64,000 nucleotides of DNA from an uncultured Acidobacteriota bacterium. Its GTDB lineage: Bacteria; Acidobacteriota; Blastocatellia; Pyrinomonadales; Pyrinomonadaceae. Below the pieces are notes generated by a model. That model saw nothing but the letters and a program-made list of their open reading frames with translations, was not told the DNA's origin and did no database searches. The stretch is from assembly GCA_902826795.1 (NCBI GenBank), contig CADEGD010000009.1:34753-98752 (forward strand), written 5' to 3'. Made by a program: the position numbers and the translations under genes. This document shows, piece after piece, positions 38,422 to 47,069 of the stretch (positions within the stretch are counted from its first letter, which is position 1; each line of letters begins with the position of its first letter).

Positions 38422-39573
38422 CTACACTGTCACGACTTCGGCCTGCTCGGCGACCATTTCCCGAACCTTCACCTTTAGTGCCTTTTCAAACTGCCGGGCT
38501 TCGTTGACGCCTTCGAACGACAGCGCCTGCAGGCTTGATTCGATGCGCTTGCGATAGTCGGACACCAGCGAATCTGAGACGCCGAGCATCTCGGCTACTT
38601 CAAGCTGAGTTCCGCCGTCGGAGATCAGGTAGCAGTGCCAAAGAACGCTGATCATTCGGTCGTACTGTTTGGCTTTTCCGCGGACGGATTTGCTAAGGCT
38701 GCCGAGAAACTTGTCAACGGAGCCGGCGGCGACGCCCTCCGCTTCGACGCGTAGAAAATCTTCTTCCGGCGTTTCGCGTACGTCCGGTATCTCGAACGAA
38801 ACTCTCTCTTCGTCGTCGCTGTCACCCGAACCGCCCACCGGCACGAGATGAATATCCATGATCGGCAGCCGCGACATCACGAACGAGCGAAGGCTGCGGA
38901 CATCTACCGACGAATCGACGGCTTTGAAAACGCGGATGATGAGCTTTTCCAGTTCGACGTTGCTGATAACGATCTGAGCATCGCCGGTACAGCCGACCAT
39001 TCGGGTATCACGATTTTGGAATGAAACGGCCTTCACGCGCTCATCCATTTCTGCCACGTCTCGACGCATTTTCGTATCGCGCCAATCGGCCAGGCCGTAG
39101 AGACGGTCGGCAAGGCGGCGATGGATCTCAGGATTGCCGATGTTATCGAACCGCTTGAAGTTTGCACTCGTCTGCACGATCGTCGAGATTCGGCGGGCCA
39201 GCCGGTATGATTCCGGATAACGCTTTCGCAGCTCGGCCGTGAGCATGTTCGTCAGCTCGATCTGGCTGATCTCGCCTTCGACCTCGGCGTCGGTCATGCC
39301 GGTGTCGAGATAATGCTGAAATCTTTCTTTGCTGAGGAGGGCTACAAAAAGCTCCTGAGTAAGATCTGTATAGGCGTTATACTTTCCTTCTTCAACAAGA
39401 AATCCGGCCCGTTTCGAGGCCCTTACCAGCGGATGCGATGAAACTATCCGATGCAGCTCGATCCAGATCTGATTAACGTCGGAGGCGCGAAGGCTTTCGT
39501 TCCATTTCCCGACCTTGATCTGCCGGTTCGGCGTCGGCCGCGCTGATCTTTCCTGCTGGTTTACTGAATTCAT
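38422..39573 (-). CDS. Sigma-like HTH protein of unknown family
   Basis: A 383-residue soluble protein. Residues about 68-90 (TDLTQELFVALLSKERFQHY) resemble sigma region 2.1-2.2, and about 320-350 (TQLEVAEMLGVSDSLVSDYRK) is a helix-turn-helix like sigma region 4. An acidic stretch (GDSDDEERVSFEIPDVRETPEEDF) lies between. It is longer than ECF factors and does not match sigma-54. I infer a divergent sigma factor or transcription regulator. It is divergent from a small zinc-finger protein at 40037, a possible anti-sigma partner. Confidence 0.6.
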   Translation of the reverse strand: MNSVNQQERSARPTPNRQIKVGKWNESLRASDVNQIWIELHRIVSSHPLVRASKRAGFLVEEGKYNAYTDLTQELFVALLSKERFQHYLDTGMTDAEVEGEISQIELTNMLTAELRKRYPESYRLARRISTIVQTSANFKRFDNIGNPEIHRRLADRLYGLADWRDTKMRRDVAEMDERVKAVSFQNRDTRMVGCTGDAQIVISNVELEKLIIRVFKAVDSSVDVRSLRSFVMSRLPIMDIHLVPVGGSGDSDDEERVSFEIPDVRETPEEDFLRVEAEGVAAGSVDKFLGSLSKSVRGKAKQYDRMISVLWHCYLISDGGTQLEVAEMLGVSDSLVSDYRKRIESSLQALSFEGVNEARQFEKALKVKVREMVAEQAEVVTV

Positions 39574-40036
39574 ACGAGGGCTGCTGAAGGAAGGTGTGAG
39601 TATGTAGCCAAGTGCGAAGTCTGCTGAGCGTGATCCTCCAGGCCTATTTCAGGCACAATGGGATCATGCAAAAAATCTAAATTTCTTTGGGTGTTAGGGT
39701 GTTTTCCGAGGACCTTTCGGTCAATTGAGCGGCGATGACTTCGGAACCCGTCATTGCCTACACAGAGATACTAACAACTCTTCCGAAAATCGGCAAGATT
39801 TTTTTCTTGGTGGTCAAAGTGACCGAACCTGAAACTAACGGTAAGCAAACAAAGCAGTTAACACCGTTCACGCATGACCAAACTTCGATCAAAATGCATG
39901 ACCGGATTTTGGAACTTCAAATCGATTGCCGATTTATTAAAATCAAGCGACAGACCACACTCGCGAGACTCCAGTTCTCTTACGTACAAGTGTGTGTTCG
40001 GTGCTATACTTCGGGGCAAATAGATAATTTATAAAG
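39574..40036. promoter_or_regulatory. Divergent intergenic region, sigma-like and zinc-finger genes
   Basis: 463 bases without a convincing gene. It includes the palindrome GGTCA-AAG-TGACC at 39812-39824 and GCATGACC twice near 39876 and 39896. A TATACT at 40005-40010 may be the -10 element for the plus-strand gene. An open frame at 39735-40034 has unlikely composition and no ribosome-binding site. Confidence 0.45.
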
Positions 40037-40348
40037 ATGGCGACGTTTCGAAAGCAGGAAGACTGCCCTCCGTCTCAGCAATTGCTGGCATACCAGGTTG
40101 GCGATCTAGACATGGAGATAGCCAGGCCGATCGGCCGGCATCTATCGGTGTGCGAATTCTGCACGTCGGAAGTAGCCTTTTATGAGCGATATCCGGTCTC
40201 CCGCGAAGCGGAGGAAACGCCTTCCGAATCGAAAATGCCAAAGCCCCTCTTCGAGCTTGCGGAAGCACTTCTAAACCGTGAGCGGGGAGAACAATCCATG
40301 GACGAAATGCTGCGGCAGCTTGACGCGGCAGTTCACGATCGTCGATAG
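40037..40348 (+). CDS. Small ZAS-like zinc-finger protein, soluble
   Basis: A 103-residue protein with Cys10 and HLSVCEFC (His35, Cys39, Cys42), the H-x3-C-x2-C arrangement of anti-sigma ZAS/zf-HC2 domains. Unlike the 30223 gene it has no membrane helix; the rest is a charged helical tail. It is expressed away from the sigma-like gene at 38422. A cytoplasmic anti-sigma role is inferred. Confidence 0.7.
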   Translation: MATFRKQEDCPPSQQLLAYQVGDLDMEIARPIGRHLSVCEFCTSEVAFYERYPVSREAEETPSESKMPKPLFELAEALLNRERGEQSMDEMLRQLDAAVHDRR

Positions 40349-40399
40349 CAGATCCTAGGCCTTAGATATTCACTGAATACCGGAATCCGGTCAAGATCC

Positions 40400-40972
40400 T
40401 CAAGACTCACAAGCTTCCCCGACCCATAAGTCCCGCATTACGCACATGGTCTTGGCCCCGACGCGAACGGGCGGCATCGGAGCGGCCCCTTTTATTTCGA
40501 CGAATTTATCCCCGATCACACTCATCGTGTCGGCCATGATGCCGCTTGAGTCGTGATCTTCGTTCATTCCGGCGGCGTGGATGAATTCGTGGACTATTAT
40601 CATTTCCTTTAACTTATCTACCGTTTTCCTTTTGCCCGGCAGGAACACCGCCGCGAAAAAGATCTCGTTGCCCTGCCGATTTTGCTCCATAAGCGTCCTC
40701 GCCTTACCGTGAACACCGTTTGCGTCGAAACTAACCGAGATAACATATTCGTCGCGGCCAGCTTTATGAGTATGGGAATCGGCATTTTGCATCGAGAGCT
40801 TAACGACGATTTGGGCACTGGCCAGATCGGGTGAACTGACGAGCTTTACCCCGAATCCCAGGCCGTTGAAAATTCTCATCGCGGTATTAACAGACGCTGC
40901 CCACTTACCCGCCATGTTGTGCACCTTCAACTCGCCGCTTCTTCTAATATGATCGCGCCACTTATTCGGCAT
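40400..40972 (-). CDS. Zincin metalloprotease candidate without signal peptide
   Basis: A 190-residue protein. HEFIHAAGMNEDH near residue 142 followed by DSSGIMADTM matches HExxHxxGxxH plus a methionine turn, the metzincin arrangement. ATG 40972 is chosen because AAGGAGA lies about nine bases upstream; the frame is open to 41080. There is no signal peptide. The residues before the motif (VHNMAGKWAASVNTAMRIFN) are predicted helix and strand, in keeping with a small zincin. Substrate unknown. Confidence 0.72.
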   Translation of the reverse strand: MPNKWRDHIRRSGELKVHNMAGKWAASVNTAMRIFNGLGFGVKLVSSPDLASAQIVVKLSMQNADSHTHKAGRDEYVISVSFDANGVHGKARTLMEQNRQGNEIFFAAVFLPGKRKTVDKLKEMIIVHEFIHAAGMNEDHDSSGIMADTMSVIGDKFVEIKGAAPMPPVRVGAKTMCVMRDLWVGEACES

Positions 40973-41120
40973 ATCGTTCTTCTCCTTCCTGCACACAAAA
41001 GACGCGGGAAGGTTTGAAAACAGGCCATGAATTTTCGCGTTGAAGGCTAGCGGGCGAGACTTTTTGGAACGGATGTTCACCGCGAGGAATTAGAAACACG
41101 ATACGGTAAGCACTTTAAGG

Positions 41121-42941
41121 TCAGCTCCCGCAGATCTCGTCGATAGCTTCGCCGAATTTTTCATCTATCACCGAGCGTTTGATCTTGAGGGTCGGAGTCA
41201 TCTCGCCCTTGTCGATCGAGAATTCCCTCGGCAATAGATAAACACGCTTGACTCGCTCGAAATCGGAAAGCTCTCGCGTGAGATTGACGGCGTCTTGCTG
41301 GACGCGCTTGATGAAATGCGGATTGTCGGCAAGCTCGTCGCGAGTGCCTTCGGCCGGGACGCCGTCGGATTCCATCGCCTCTTTTAACGCGTCCCAATCC
41401 GGGACGATCAGCGCCCCAACCTGTTTACGGCCCGATCCGACGACGACTGCCTGCGACACCAGCGGACTCTGCTTCAATAAACTTTCGACCTGAAGCGGCG
41501 CGACGTATTTTCCGTTCGACAGTTTGAACAGATCCTTGAGCCGGTCGGTCACGTAAAAATGCCCGTCCGCATCCTCGTATCCAACGTCGCCGGTGTGATA
41601 GTAGCCTTCGCTGTCGAGAGCGCTCGCCGTTTCTTCGGGCTTATTGTAGTAGCCCTGCATCACGTTCGGGCCTTTGATGAGGATCTCGTCTTGCGGGCCG
41701 ATCTTCATCTCGATGCCTTGGAACGGCGTGCCGATCGAGCCGACCTTGTTGTCGTCCGGACGGTTTGCGCAGACGATGCATGCTTCGGTCATTCCATAGC
41801 CTTGCAGGATCGGAATGCCGGCCGCCCAGAAAGCGTAAGAGAGTTTTTTCGACAACGGAGCGCCGCCCGATACGAAGAATCGAAGGCTTCCGCCGACGCC
41901 GTCACGCCACTTCGAAAACACAAGTTTCGACGCGACGGCTTGTTTTGCGGCGAGAGCCGGCGAGACCGAGTCGTGCATATCCTTCGCCGTCCAATATTCC
42001 TGGCCGACGTCGAGCGCCCAATTGAAAAGCCTAGTCTTGAATCCGCCCGCGGCCTTACCTTTCTTGACGATCTTATGGTAGACCTGCTCGAACAGCCGCG
42101 GAACGGCGGTCATGATCGTCGGTTTTACTTCCTGAAGATACGTGGCGATCTGATCGAAGGCCGGGCAATAGTGGATCGACACGCCATTCGTACAAAGCAC
42201 GTAGAATACCGTCCGCTCGAAAATATGCGACAGCGGTAATACGGCCAACGAGCGGTCATTATTTCTGATCGGCAAGCCTTTCGAGATAGCAATCACGTTG
42301 GCGGCGAAGTTTTCGTGAGTGAGCATCACGCCCTTCGGCTCGCCCGTGGTGCCTGACGTGTAGATGATCGTGGCAAGGTCGTCCGCTTTAAGCTCGGCCA
42401 GAAGTTTATCGAAATCGACACTATCGCCGGCGTCGATGCCCTGCTGTTCGATCTCGGAAAGCGTCAGCGAACGGTTATCGCCCTCGGGTTTTGCATCGTC
42501 ATCGAAAAATACTAATCGCTCGATCCGCTCCACGCTCTGGATCGCCGCCTCGGCGTGTTTAAGCAGTTTCTTGCCGGACACGAACAGCATCTTCGCGCCC
42601 GAATCTTCGAGGATGTACCTTATCTGCTCGACGGCCTGAGTGGTATAAATTGGGATGTTTACGGCTCTTAGCGATAGGATCGCAAGGTCGGTGAGCGACC
42701 ATTCGGGGCGGTTTTCGGAGATGATAGCGATCTTGTCGCCCGCCTTCACGCCTAGCTGCGAAAGCCCGATCGCGATCCGGCGAATGCGTTCGATCACGTC
42801 CGTTCCACTCAGATACTGCCATACGTTATCAGCCTTAAAAGCAAGCGCGTCCCGCTTGTTGTTACGCCTGAAAGACTCTATGCAGAAATGCGGGATCGTC
42901 TGCGGAATTTTATCGAAGCCGATGAGGTTGTCAGCGATCAT
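41121..42941 (-). CDS. Long-chain acyl-CoA synthetase (AMP-forming)
   Basis: A 606-residue ANL-superfamily ligase of the FadD15/ACSL type. The AMP-binding motif is IIYTSGTTGEPKG, followed by YGMTEACIV, YHTGDVGYEDADG and the C-terminal lysine region PTLKIKRS. It activates fatty acids with ATP and CoA at the inner face of the membrane. It is a single gene flanked by unrelated genes. Confidence 0.95.
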   Translation of the reverse strand: MIADNLIGFDKIPQTIPHFCIESFRRNNKRDALAFKADNVWQYLSGTDVIERIRRIAIGLSQLGVKAGDKIAIISENRPEWSLTDLAILSLRAVNIPIYTTQAVEQIRYILEDSGAKMLFVSGKKLLKHAEAAIQSVERIERLVFFDDDAKPEGDNRSLTLSEIEQQGIDAGDSVDFDKLLAELKADDLATIIYTSGTTGEPKGVMLTHENFAANVIAISKGLPIRNNDRSLAVLPLSHIFERTVFYVLCTNGVSIHYCPAFDQIATYLQEVKPTIMTAVPRLFEQVYHKIVKKGKAAGGFKTRLFNWALDVGQEYWTAKDMHDSVSPALAAKQAVASKLVFSKWRDGVGGSLRFFVSGGAPLSKKLSYAFWAAGIPILQGYGMTEACIVCANRPDDNKVGSIGTPFQGIEMKIGPQDEILIKGPNVMQGYYNKPEETASALDSEGYYHTGDVGYEDADGHFYVTDRLKDLFKLSNGKYVAPLQVESLLKQSPLVSQAVVVGSGRKQVGALIVPDWDALKEAMESDGVPAEGTRDELADNPHFIKRVQQDAVNLTRELSDFERVKRVYLLPREFSIDKGEMTPTLKIKRSVIDEKFGEAIDEICGS

Positions 42942-43019
42942 TAAGCGAAAATTATTAGCCTATTAGATATCTTCATATATTCTCAAAGGATTCGCCGGAA
43001 TGTCCAACAGAAAGCGTGT

Positions 43020-43047
43020 TTCGACTCTACGTTGCTATATCTATGCT
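43020..43047 (+). promoter_or_regulatory. Possible sigma-70 promoter
   Basis: TTCGAC at 43020-43025 and TATGCT at 43042-43047 are spaced by 16 bases, and AAGGAAG follows shortly before ATG 43062. The match to consensus is moderate. Confidence 0.3.
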
Positions 43048-43061
43048 AGAATCAAGGAAGA

Positions 43062-43310
43062 ATGACTACGCAGGTCTTAGAAGGAACTTGGGAAGAAGTT
43101 TTGCGGCACGGCAAGAAGCTTGGCGGCCGTAAGGTAAGGCTCTTGGTTCTTGAAGACGACGCGACCGCGAAGCCAAATGTTAAAGCTGGCGAAATACTCG
43201 CGGAAGTCCGGAAGAAGCAAGAAGATCTCCCATTTACCGGGGGAGAAAAAGGCGTGGAAATCATCCGGCGAGCACGATCTGGGGAAATGTTTGAAATCGA
43301 TCCCGAATGA
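43062..43310 (+). CDS. Small antitoxin-like protein
   Basis: An 82-residue protein starting MTTQVLEGTWEEVLRHG, with AAGGAAG as ribosome-binding site. The opening segment and the C-terminal acidic tail are like the antitoxin members of VapBC-type pairs. Its stop overlaps the start of a tiny open frame (ATGA at 43307) that looks like the first residues of a PIN-type toxin. If so it is an orphan antitoxin. Confidence 0.6.
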   Translation: MTTQVLEGTWEEVLRHGKKLGGRKVRLLVLEDDATAKPNVKAGEILAEVRKKQEDLPFTGGEKGVEIIRRARSGEMFEIDPE

Positions 43311-43372
43311 GCACAGCTAACGCAGTCGTTGTCGAAACGATCGAGTCGGTCCATGGGAAGCGGCTAGTGTAG
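43307..43372 (+). pseudogene. Truncated VapC-like toxin remnant
   Basis: ATGA overlap with the upstream gene starts a 21-residue frame, MSTANAVVVETIESVHGKRL. The VVV-x-T opening recalls the VVVDTN start of PIN-domain toxins, though the key Asp is replaced. It then stops at 43370-43372. The rest of the toxin is missing. Confidence 0.4.
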
Positions 43373-43406
43373 TTCGCCGTTTCTGCGGAAGAATATCTCA
43401 TCAGCC

Positions 43407-43685
43407 ATGGAACCTCATCCCGAGATCTTCGAACCCTACGACCGCCTGATCGAGATCACGCTGCTCGGCGAGAAAAAACTCGTCCCGGAAAACAACCCCA
43501 TCCTTCGCTGCCTTCAATATCTAGACATGGACAAGATCTCGGAAGCCGAGCTCTGCTGGAACGGCGACTGCATCGATTGCCAGGTCTGGATCAAAAACGG
43601 CGACAAAGAAAAAGCCCTCATGTCCTGCCGCACCAACGCCACCGAGGGAATGGACATCGTCCGCCTATCGGACAATCTGGCCTGA
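43407..43685 (+). CDS. Small 2Fe-2S ferredoxin-like protein
   Basis: A 92-residue protein. Cys50, Cys55, Cys58 and Cys74 (CWNGDCIDC and SCRTNATEGMDI) match the C-x4-C-x2-C-xn-C pattern of plant-type 2Fe-2S ferredoxins. A further Cys35 is present. It likely passes electrons in the cytoplasm; partner unknown. It stands alone. Confidence 0.75.
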   Translation: MEPHPEIFEPYDRLIEITLLGEKKLVPENNPILRCLQYLDMDKISEAELCWNGDCIDCQVWIKNGDKEKALMSCRTNATEGMDIVRLSDNLA

Positions 43686-43700
43686 AGCTAAAGAGTTTTT

Positions 43701-43815
43701 AACGCAAAGACGCAAAGGTTTTTCAGTTCATCCTGTTCCTCTTTGTCATCTTGTTCTGTGGTAATGGTTTTTTCACAACAGAATAAGAAGAACAAGACGA
43801 TCGAGAAGAGAGAAC
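43701..43815. repeat. Family 4 core plus family 3 palindrome, copy b
   Basis: AACGCAAAGACGCAAAGG at 43701 is followed by the AT-rich palindrome (left TTGTCATCTTGTTCTGTGG, right CACAACAGAATAAGAAG). It has the same order as around 2575-2750, where the two parts are reversed. Confidence 0.6.
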
Positions 43816-43839
43816 ACCCTTTCTGGAAAAGAGGCGTCT

Positions 43840-43860
43840 CTCCCACCTCACGAAGGAGGG
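43840..43860. repeat. Degenerate family 1 stem
   Basis: CTCCCACCTCACGAAGGAGG resembles the first hairpin of the 55-bp family 1 element (CTCCCCTCCTTACGAAGGAG), with a few mismatches. The rest of the element is missing. Confidence 0.4.
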
Positions 43861-43918
43861 CTCAAGGGTACACACGTTTCAAATTTCAAATTTGAAATTT
43901 CAGACGGCCCCAACATGG

Positions 43919-44590
43919 CTAGCTTCGTTTCCCGATGAGCCTGATAATCATTTTCGATTCGTCGGTTTTGCCGGTGACGGGGGCGAAGCTGTAGTTCGAT
44001 TTTTCTTCTCGTTTGAGCGAGATCTTGAATGAGCCTTGTTTTAGCTGGAACATTCGCCGCCATTTGTTGTTTACGTCGATGGACTTGATGTTGGCATCGG
44101 TCGTTTCGAAAGTATGCTCGTTGTTGTCTGATTCGAACCGGACGACGTTGCGTGAGATATAAAGCGAGCCCTGACACGTCTTGAGAAACGAACCATCGTG
44201 GTCGTGGGTCAAACGCAACACGGCTGCACCGCCTAGGCTGATCGCCTTTTTCCAGTTGGCTTCGGCCTCTTCGAAATTCTTCTCGCCGTAAAGGCTCATG
44301 AACCCGAGCAACTGAAACGCCCGCGGGTTGGATGGCTGCAGGGCCACAGCCCGCTGCAGATACGATCGCGACGAATCGACCGCCATTGAACTCGCGATCT
44401 CGCCCGAGCTGTGTCCGCCCATTCCATCGGCGACGATCGTCAGGCTTCCGCGTTCGGGCCGGTCTTCCGTGACGAACGGATGAACGTGTACGCCGTTGTC
44501 CTCGTTGTTCGATCGCACGCAGCCCGGATCGGTTATCACCGCGGCTGTCACCGTCAGTTCCGGAAATCTGAATTCTCTCGTTGGTTGCAT
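43919..44590 (-). CDS. Chimeric protein: truncated PP2C phosphatase fused to TPR and C-terminal domain
   Basis: A 223-residue frame. Residues 1 to about 70 are the beginning of a PP2C/Stp1-type phosphatase (DPGCVRSNNEDN, LTIVADGMGGHSSGEIAS), including the DGMGGH metal motif. It then switches within a few residues to a TPR-like pair (SYLQRAVALQPSNPRAFQLL, NFEEAEANWKKAISLGG) and a beta-rich tail of about 100 residues. The remaining PP2C core, with the other metal-binding Asp residues, is absent, so phosphatase activity is not expected. It follows a kinase gene by two bases, the usual place for the matching phosphatase. An internal deletion joining two genes is inferred. Confidence 0.75.
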   Translation of the reverse strand: MQPTREFRFPELTVTAAVITDPGCVRSNNEDNGVHVHPFVTEDRPERGSLTIVADGMGGHSSGEIASSMAVDSSRSYLQRAVALQPSNPRAFQLLGFMSLYGEKNFEEAEANWKKAISLGGAAVLRLTHDHDGSFLKTCQGSLYISRNVVRFESDNNEHTFETTDANIKSIDVNNKWRRMFQLKQGSFKISLKREEKSNYSFAPVTGKTDESKMIIRLIGKRS

Positions 44591-44592
44591 TT

Positions 44593-45974
44593 TTACCTGC
44601 TCTTCCTAAGCGTGAACGTAAATACCGTTCGTCTCGTTGTGATCTCGATCGTCTCCGAAAGGTCTTGATAACCGGTTCGCTTCAATGTCAGATTCACAGT
44701 TTCGTTTTCGTTTCCGTCGATCTCGACCGGCGTTGTGCCGAGCAATTGTCCATCGCGATAAACCTGTGCGACGCCCTCGGTCACGTCGATCCGAGCCTTT
44801 GCACGTGCCGACGATGTTCCGCCCTGAGTAACAACGCGAGGCTTCGTATTTTTTGCGGCAAGCGGCTTCGGAGTCGCGGGCGGCTCGTTCGCAACCGCCG
44901 CCGGCGTGGAACCGCTCATCGCCCACAATCCGAACACGACGACCGCCAGCACGACAGCCGAGCCGGACGCGATCAACGCCATCCTGACAAGGCCGGAACC
45001 ATGGTTTGCCGGTCGGCCGTCGCCGTTCGAATCGAGGGATCCGGTGCGCGTGAATAAGTCCCGCATCCCGGAGATCTTCGCCGCGTCTGCCGACGGATGC
45101 TGACGCCGTCTCAGGGCCGCAACGATGTCGCTCAACATCGCATCGACCGACGCGTATCGCTGACGCACGTCCGTGTTCAAACATCGCTCGACGATCGCCG
45201 CTACTTCGTTCGAGACCGCCGAATTCAACCGCCGCGGATCTTCGTATCGTGCGTTGCTGATCTGCCCATGCAGTTCCGCGAGCGTCGATCCGTTGAACGG
45301 CGCGGTGCCGGTGAGCATCTCGTAAAACAGAATCCCCAACGCCCAGATGTCCGTCAGCCTCGAGGCCGGATAACCCATCAGCTGCTCGGGACGAGGTAGT
45401 TCGGCGTGCCGACGATGCCGCCGACTCGCGTAAGCCCGCTGCTGACCGCATCTTTCGCGATGCCGAAATCCAGCATCTTCACCGTTCCCTTCGACGAGAT
45501 CTTGATGTTCTGCGGCTTGATGTCGCGATGGACGATGTTGTTCTCGTGAATGAACTTCACCGCTTCGCAGATCGACTTGAACGTTACCAGCGCATCTTCG
45601 ACGGCAAAGTATTTCCTGTCGATCAACGCGTCCAGCGTTTCACCATCGACGTACTCCATCACGATGTAAAGCTCGTCGCGGCTCGGCGATTCCTGAAAGT
45701 CAAAGAGCGTGGCGATGTTCGGATGATGCAGGCTCGACTGCACTCTCGCCTCGTTAAAAAATCTTTCCTTGAACGTCGATCCGGCGGCCGGACTCGAGAG
45801 GACCTTGATGGCGGCGGGACGGTCGATCTTGGTATGGATGCCGTGATAGACCGAGCCCATCCCGCCCGCGCCGAGGAAGCCGACTATCCGGTAATCCCCG
45901 ATCATTTCTCCGATTTGCAGTCGACGTGTCATGGCCTTGGGGGGTAAGTTTGCGGCCGGCATTTCAAGCAACAC
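44593..45974 (-). pseudogene. Transmembrane Ser/Thr kinase with PEGA domain, split by a frameshift
   Basis: The N-terminal frame (45974-45378) carries GAGGMGSVY, AAIKVL, HRDIKPQN and DFGIAK but ends in GTPNYLVPSS. The second frame (45378-44593) begins MGYPASRLTDIWALGILFYE and continues the same kinase domain, then a membrane helix (MALIASGSAVVLAVVVFGLW) and a PEGA domain (VAQVYRDGQLLGTTPVEI). Adding one G near 45388 would restore the expected PEQLMGYPA. The stop and restart overlap as TGATG, so coupled production of two pieces is conceivable. A sequencing error cannot be excluded. Confidence 0.85.
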
Positions 45975-45998
45975 CGGCCGCGAGCGTGGGCCGCTTCT

Positions 45999-47069
45999 TT
46001 AGTTGCCGGGAGCTCCTCCTGGAAATAGCTGCAGGCCATACTTGATCGGCACCGCATAGCCGACGAGGTTTCCGGCCGCAACGCCGCTGCCAAGATAGTG
46101 AAGCCCGATCACGCGTCCCTGCATGTCAAACACGGGCCCGCCGCTGTTGCCGCCGTAAGTCAGGCTGCCGGGATATCTGATCGAATCTCCCGCGCCCGAT
46201 CGACGCACATTATTCAGGTCGTTCGGATCGCTGTTCTTGAGGATGTTTCCGACGCTCGTCACCGACACCGTCGGATCGGGGATCTCGGTATACTTCATCT
46301 CCATATCCTTTGGATTCTGCGAGGCGATCGGGGCATAGACGCGCGGAGCCGAACCCGGATAGCCTAAGATCACAAGGCCGTCGCCTTTCTTCAGCGTGTC
46401 GCCAGCGTCGTAAAGTTCGACCTTCGGCAGCGTTCCGGGAACCGAGATCTTCAGCATTCCCACGTCGTGACGCGGCGAATCCTGGATCTTCGTCGCCTCG
46501 ATCGGCGTGTCCGAACCGGGCAGCATCACCGTGATCTTCTGCGTCGCGTCAAACTCACCCTGATACTGTGCACGCGATGAAGGCTTGTGATTATCGGGGA
46601 TCCAGTCGTCCGGCGGATCGACGCCCGCGCCGAGGATCTGCAGGTCGGGGCTCAGCAAAATGCCTTTCGGATAGTTCTGCGGAAAGCCGTATTCCGACTT
46701 CCACGGAGATGTGCAGTGTTTGTTCGTCAGGATAAAACCGTCTGTCGTAACGATAAATCCCGAACACGTTCCGCTGCCGTATCCGATCGGTTCCGAGAGG
46801 TCGTTCTGTTTATCGGTCAGCATCGGTTCGATCCCGCGTTCGGTCCTGAAATAGATCGGGATCGCGTTGCCGCCGTTCGGAATGATCGGCCCTTTGCCGA
46901 AATCTTTCTTTAGATCTTTCGACAAAACTTCGAGGCTGTTTGGATAGAACTGATGATAGATCTGCGCCTTTGTGTCCTTGTTGATCAGCCTCCAGCTGAG
47001 TTGCAGGAACACGACCGCCTTTCCGCTTTTATCAGATATCTCTGCGGCCGAGATGCCGCTCTGGTCCAT
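45999..47069 (-). CDS. Trypsin-like serine protease with suspected N-terminal frameshift
   Basis: A 356-residue S1-type protease. The triad is apparent in TNKHC (His), HDVGMLKI (Asp) and GGNSGGPVFD (Ser). No signal peptide is seen from ATG 47069. The same frame is open upstream to about 47172 and reads convincingly (WNEWWSSIRAVQLANKTDEL), but it has no start codon. In another frame an ATG at 47139 has GAGGAG as ribosome-binding site. A one-base indel between them is therefore suspected. It is the first gene before the kinase and the PP2C chimera. Confidence 0.8.
   Translation of the reverse strand: MDQSGISAAEISDKSGKAVVFLQLSWRLINKDTKAQIYHQFYPNSLEVLSKDLKKDFGKGPIIPNGGNAIPIYFRTERGIEPMLTDKQNDLSEPIGYGSGTCSGFIVTTDGFILTNKHCTSPWKSEYGFPQNYPKGILLSPDLQILGAGVDPPDDWIPDNHKPSSRAQYQGEFDATQKITVMLPGSDTPIEATKIQDSPRHDVGMLKISVPGTLPKVELYDAGDTLKKGDGLVILGYPGSAPRVYAPIASQNPKDMEMKYTEIPDPTVSVTSVGNILKNSDPNDLNNVRRSGAGDSIRYPGSLTYGGNSGGPVFDMQGRVIGLHYLGSGVAAGNLVGYAVPIKYGLQLFPGGAPGN

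Noticed and set aside
39735..40034. Plus-strand open frame of 99 residues in the divergent region
   Set aside because: Composition is not protein-like, there is no ribosome-binding site, and it runs through the presumed promoter of the 40037 gene.
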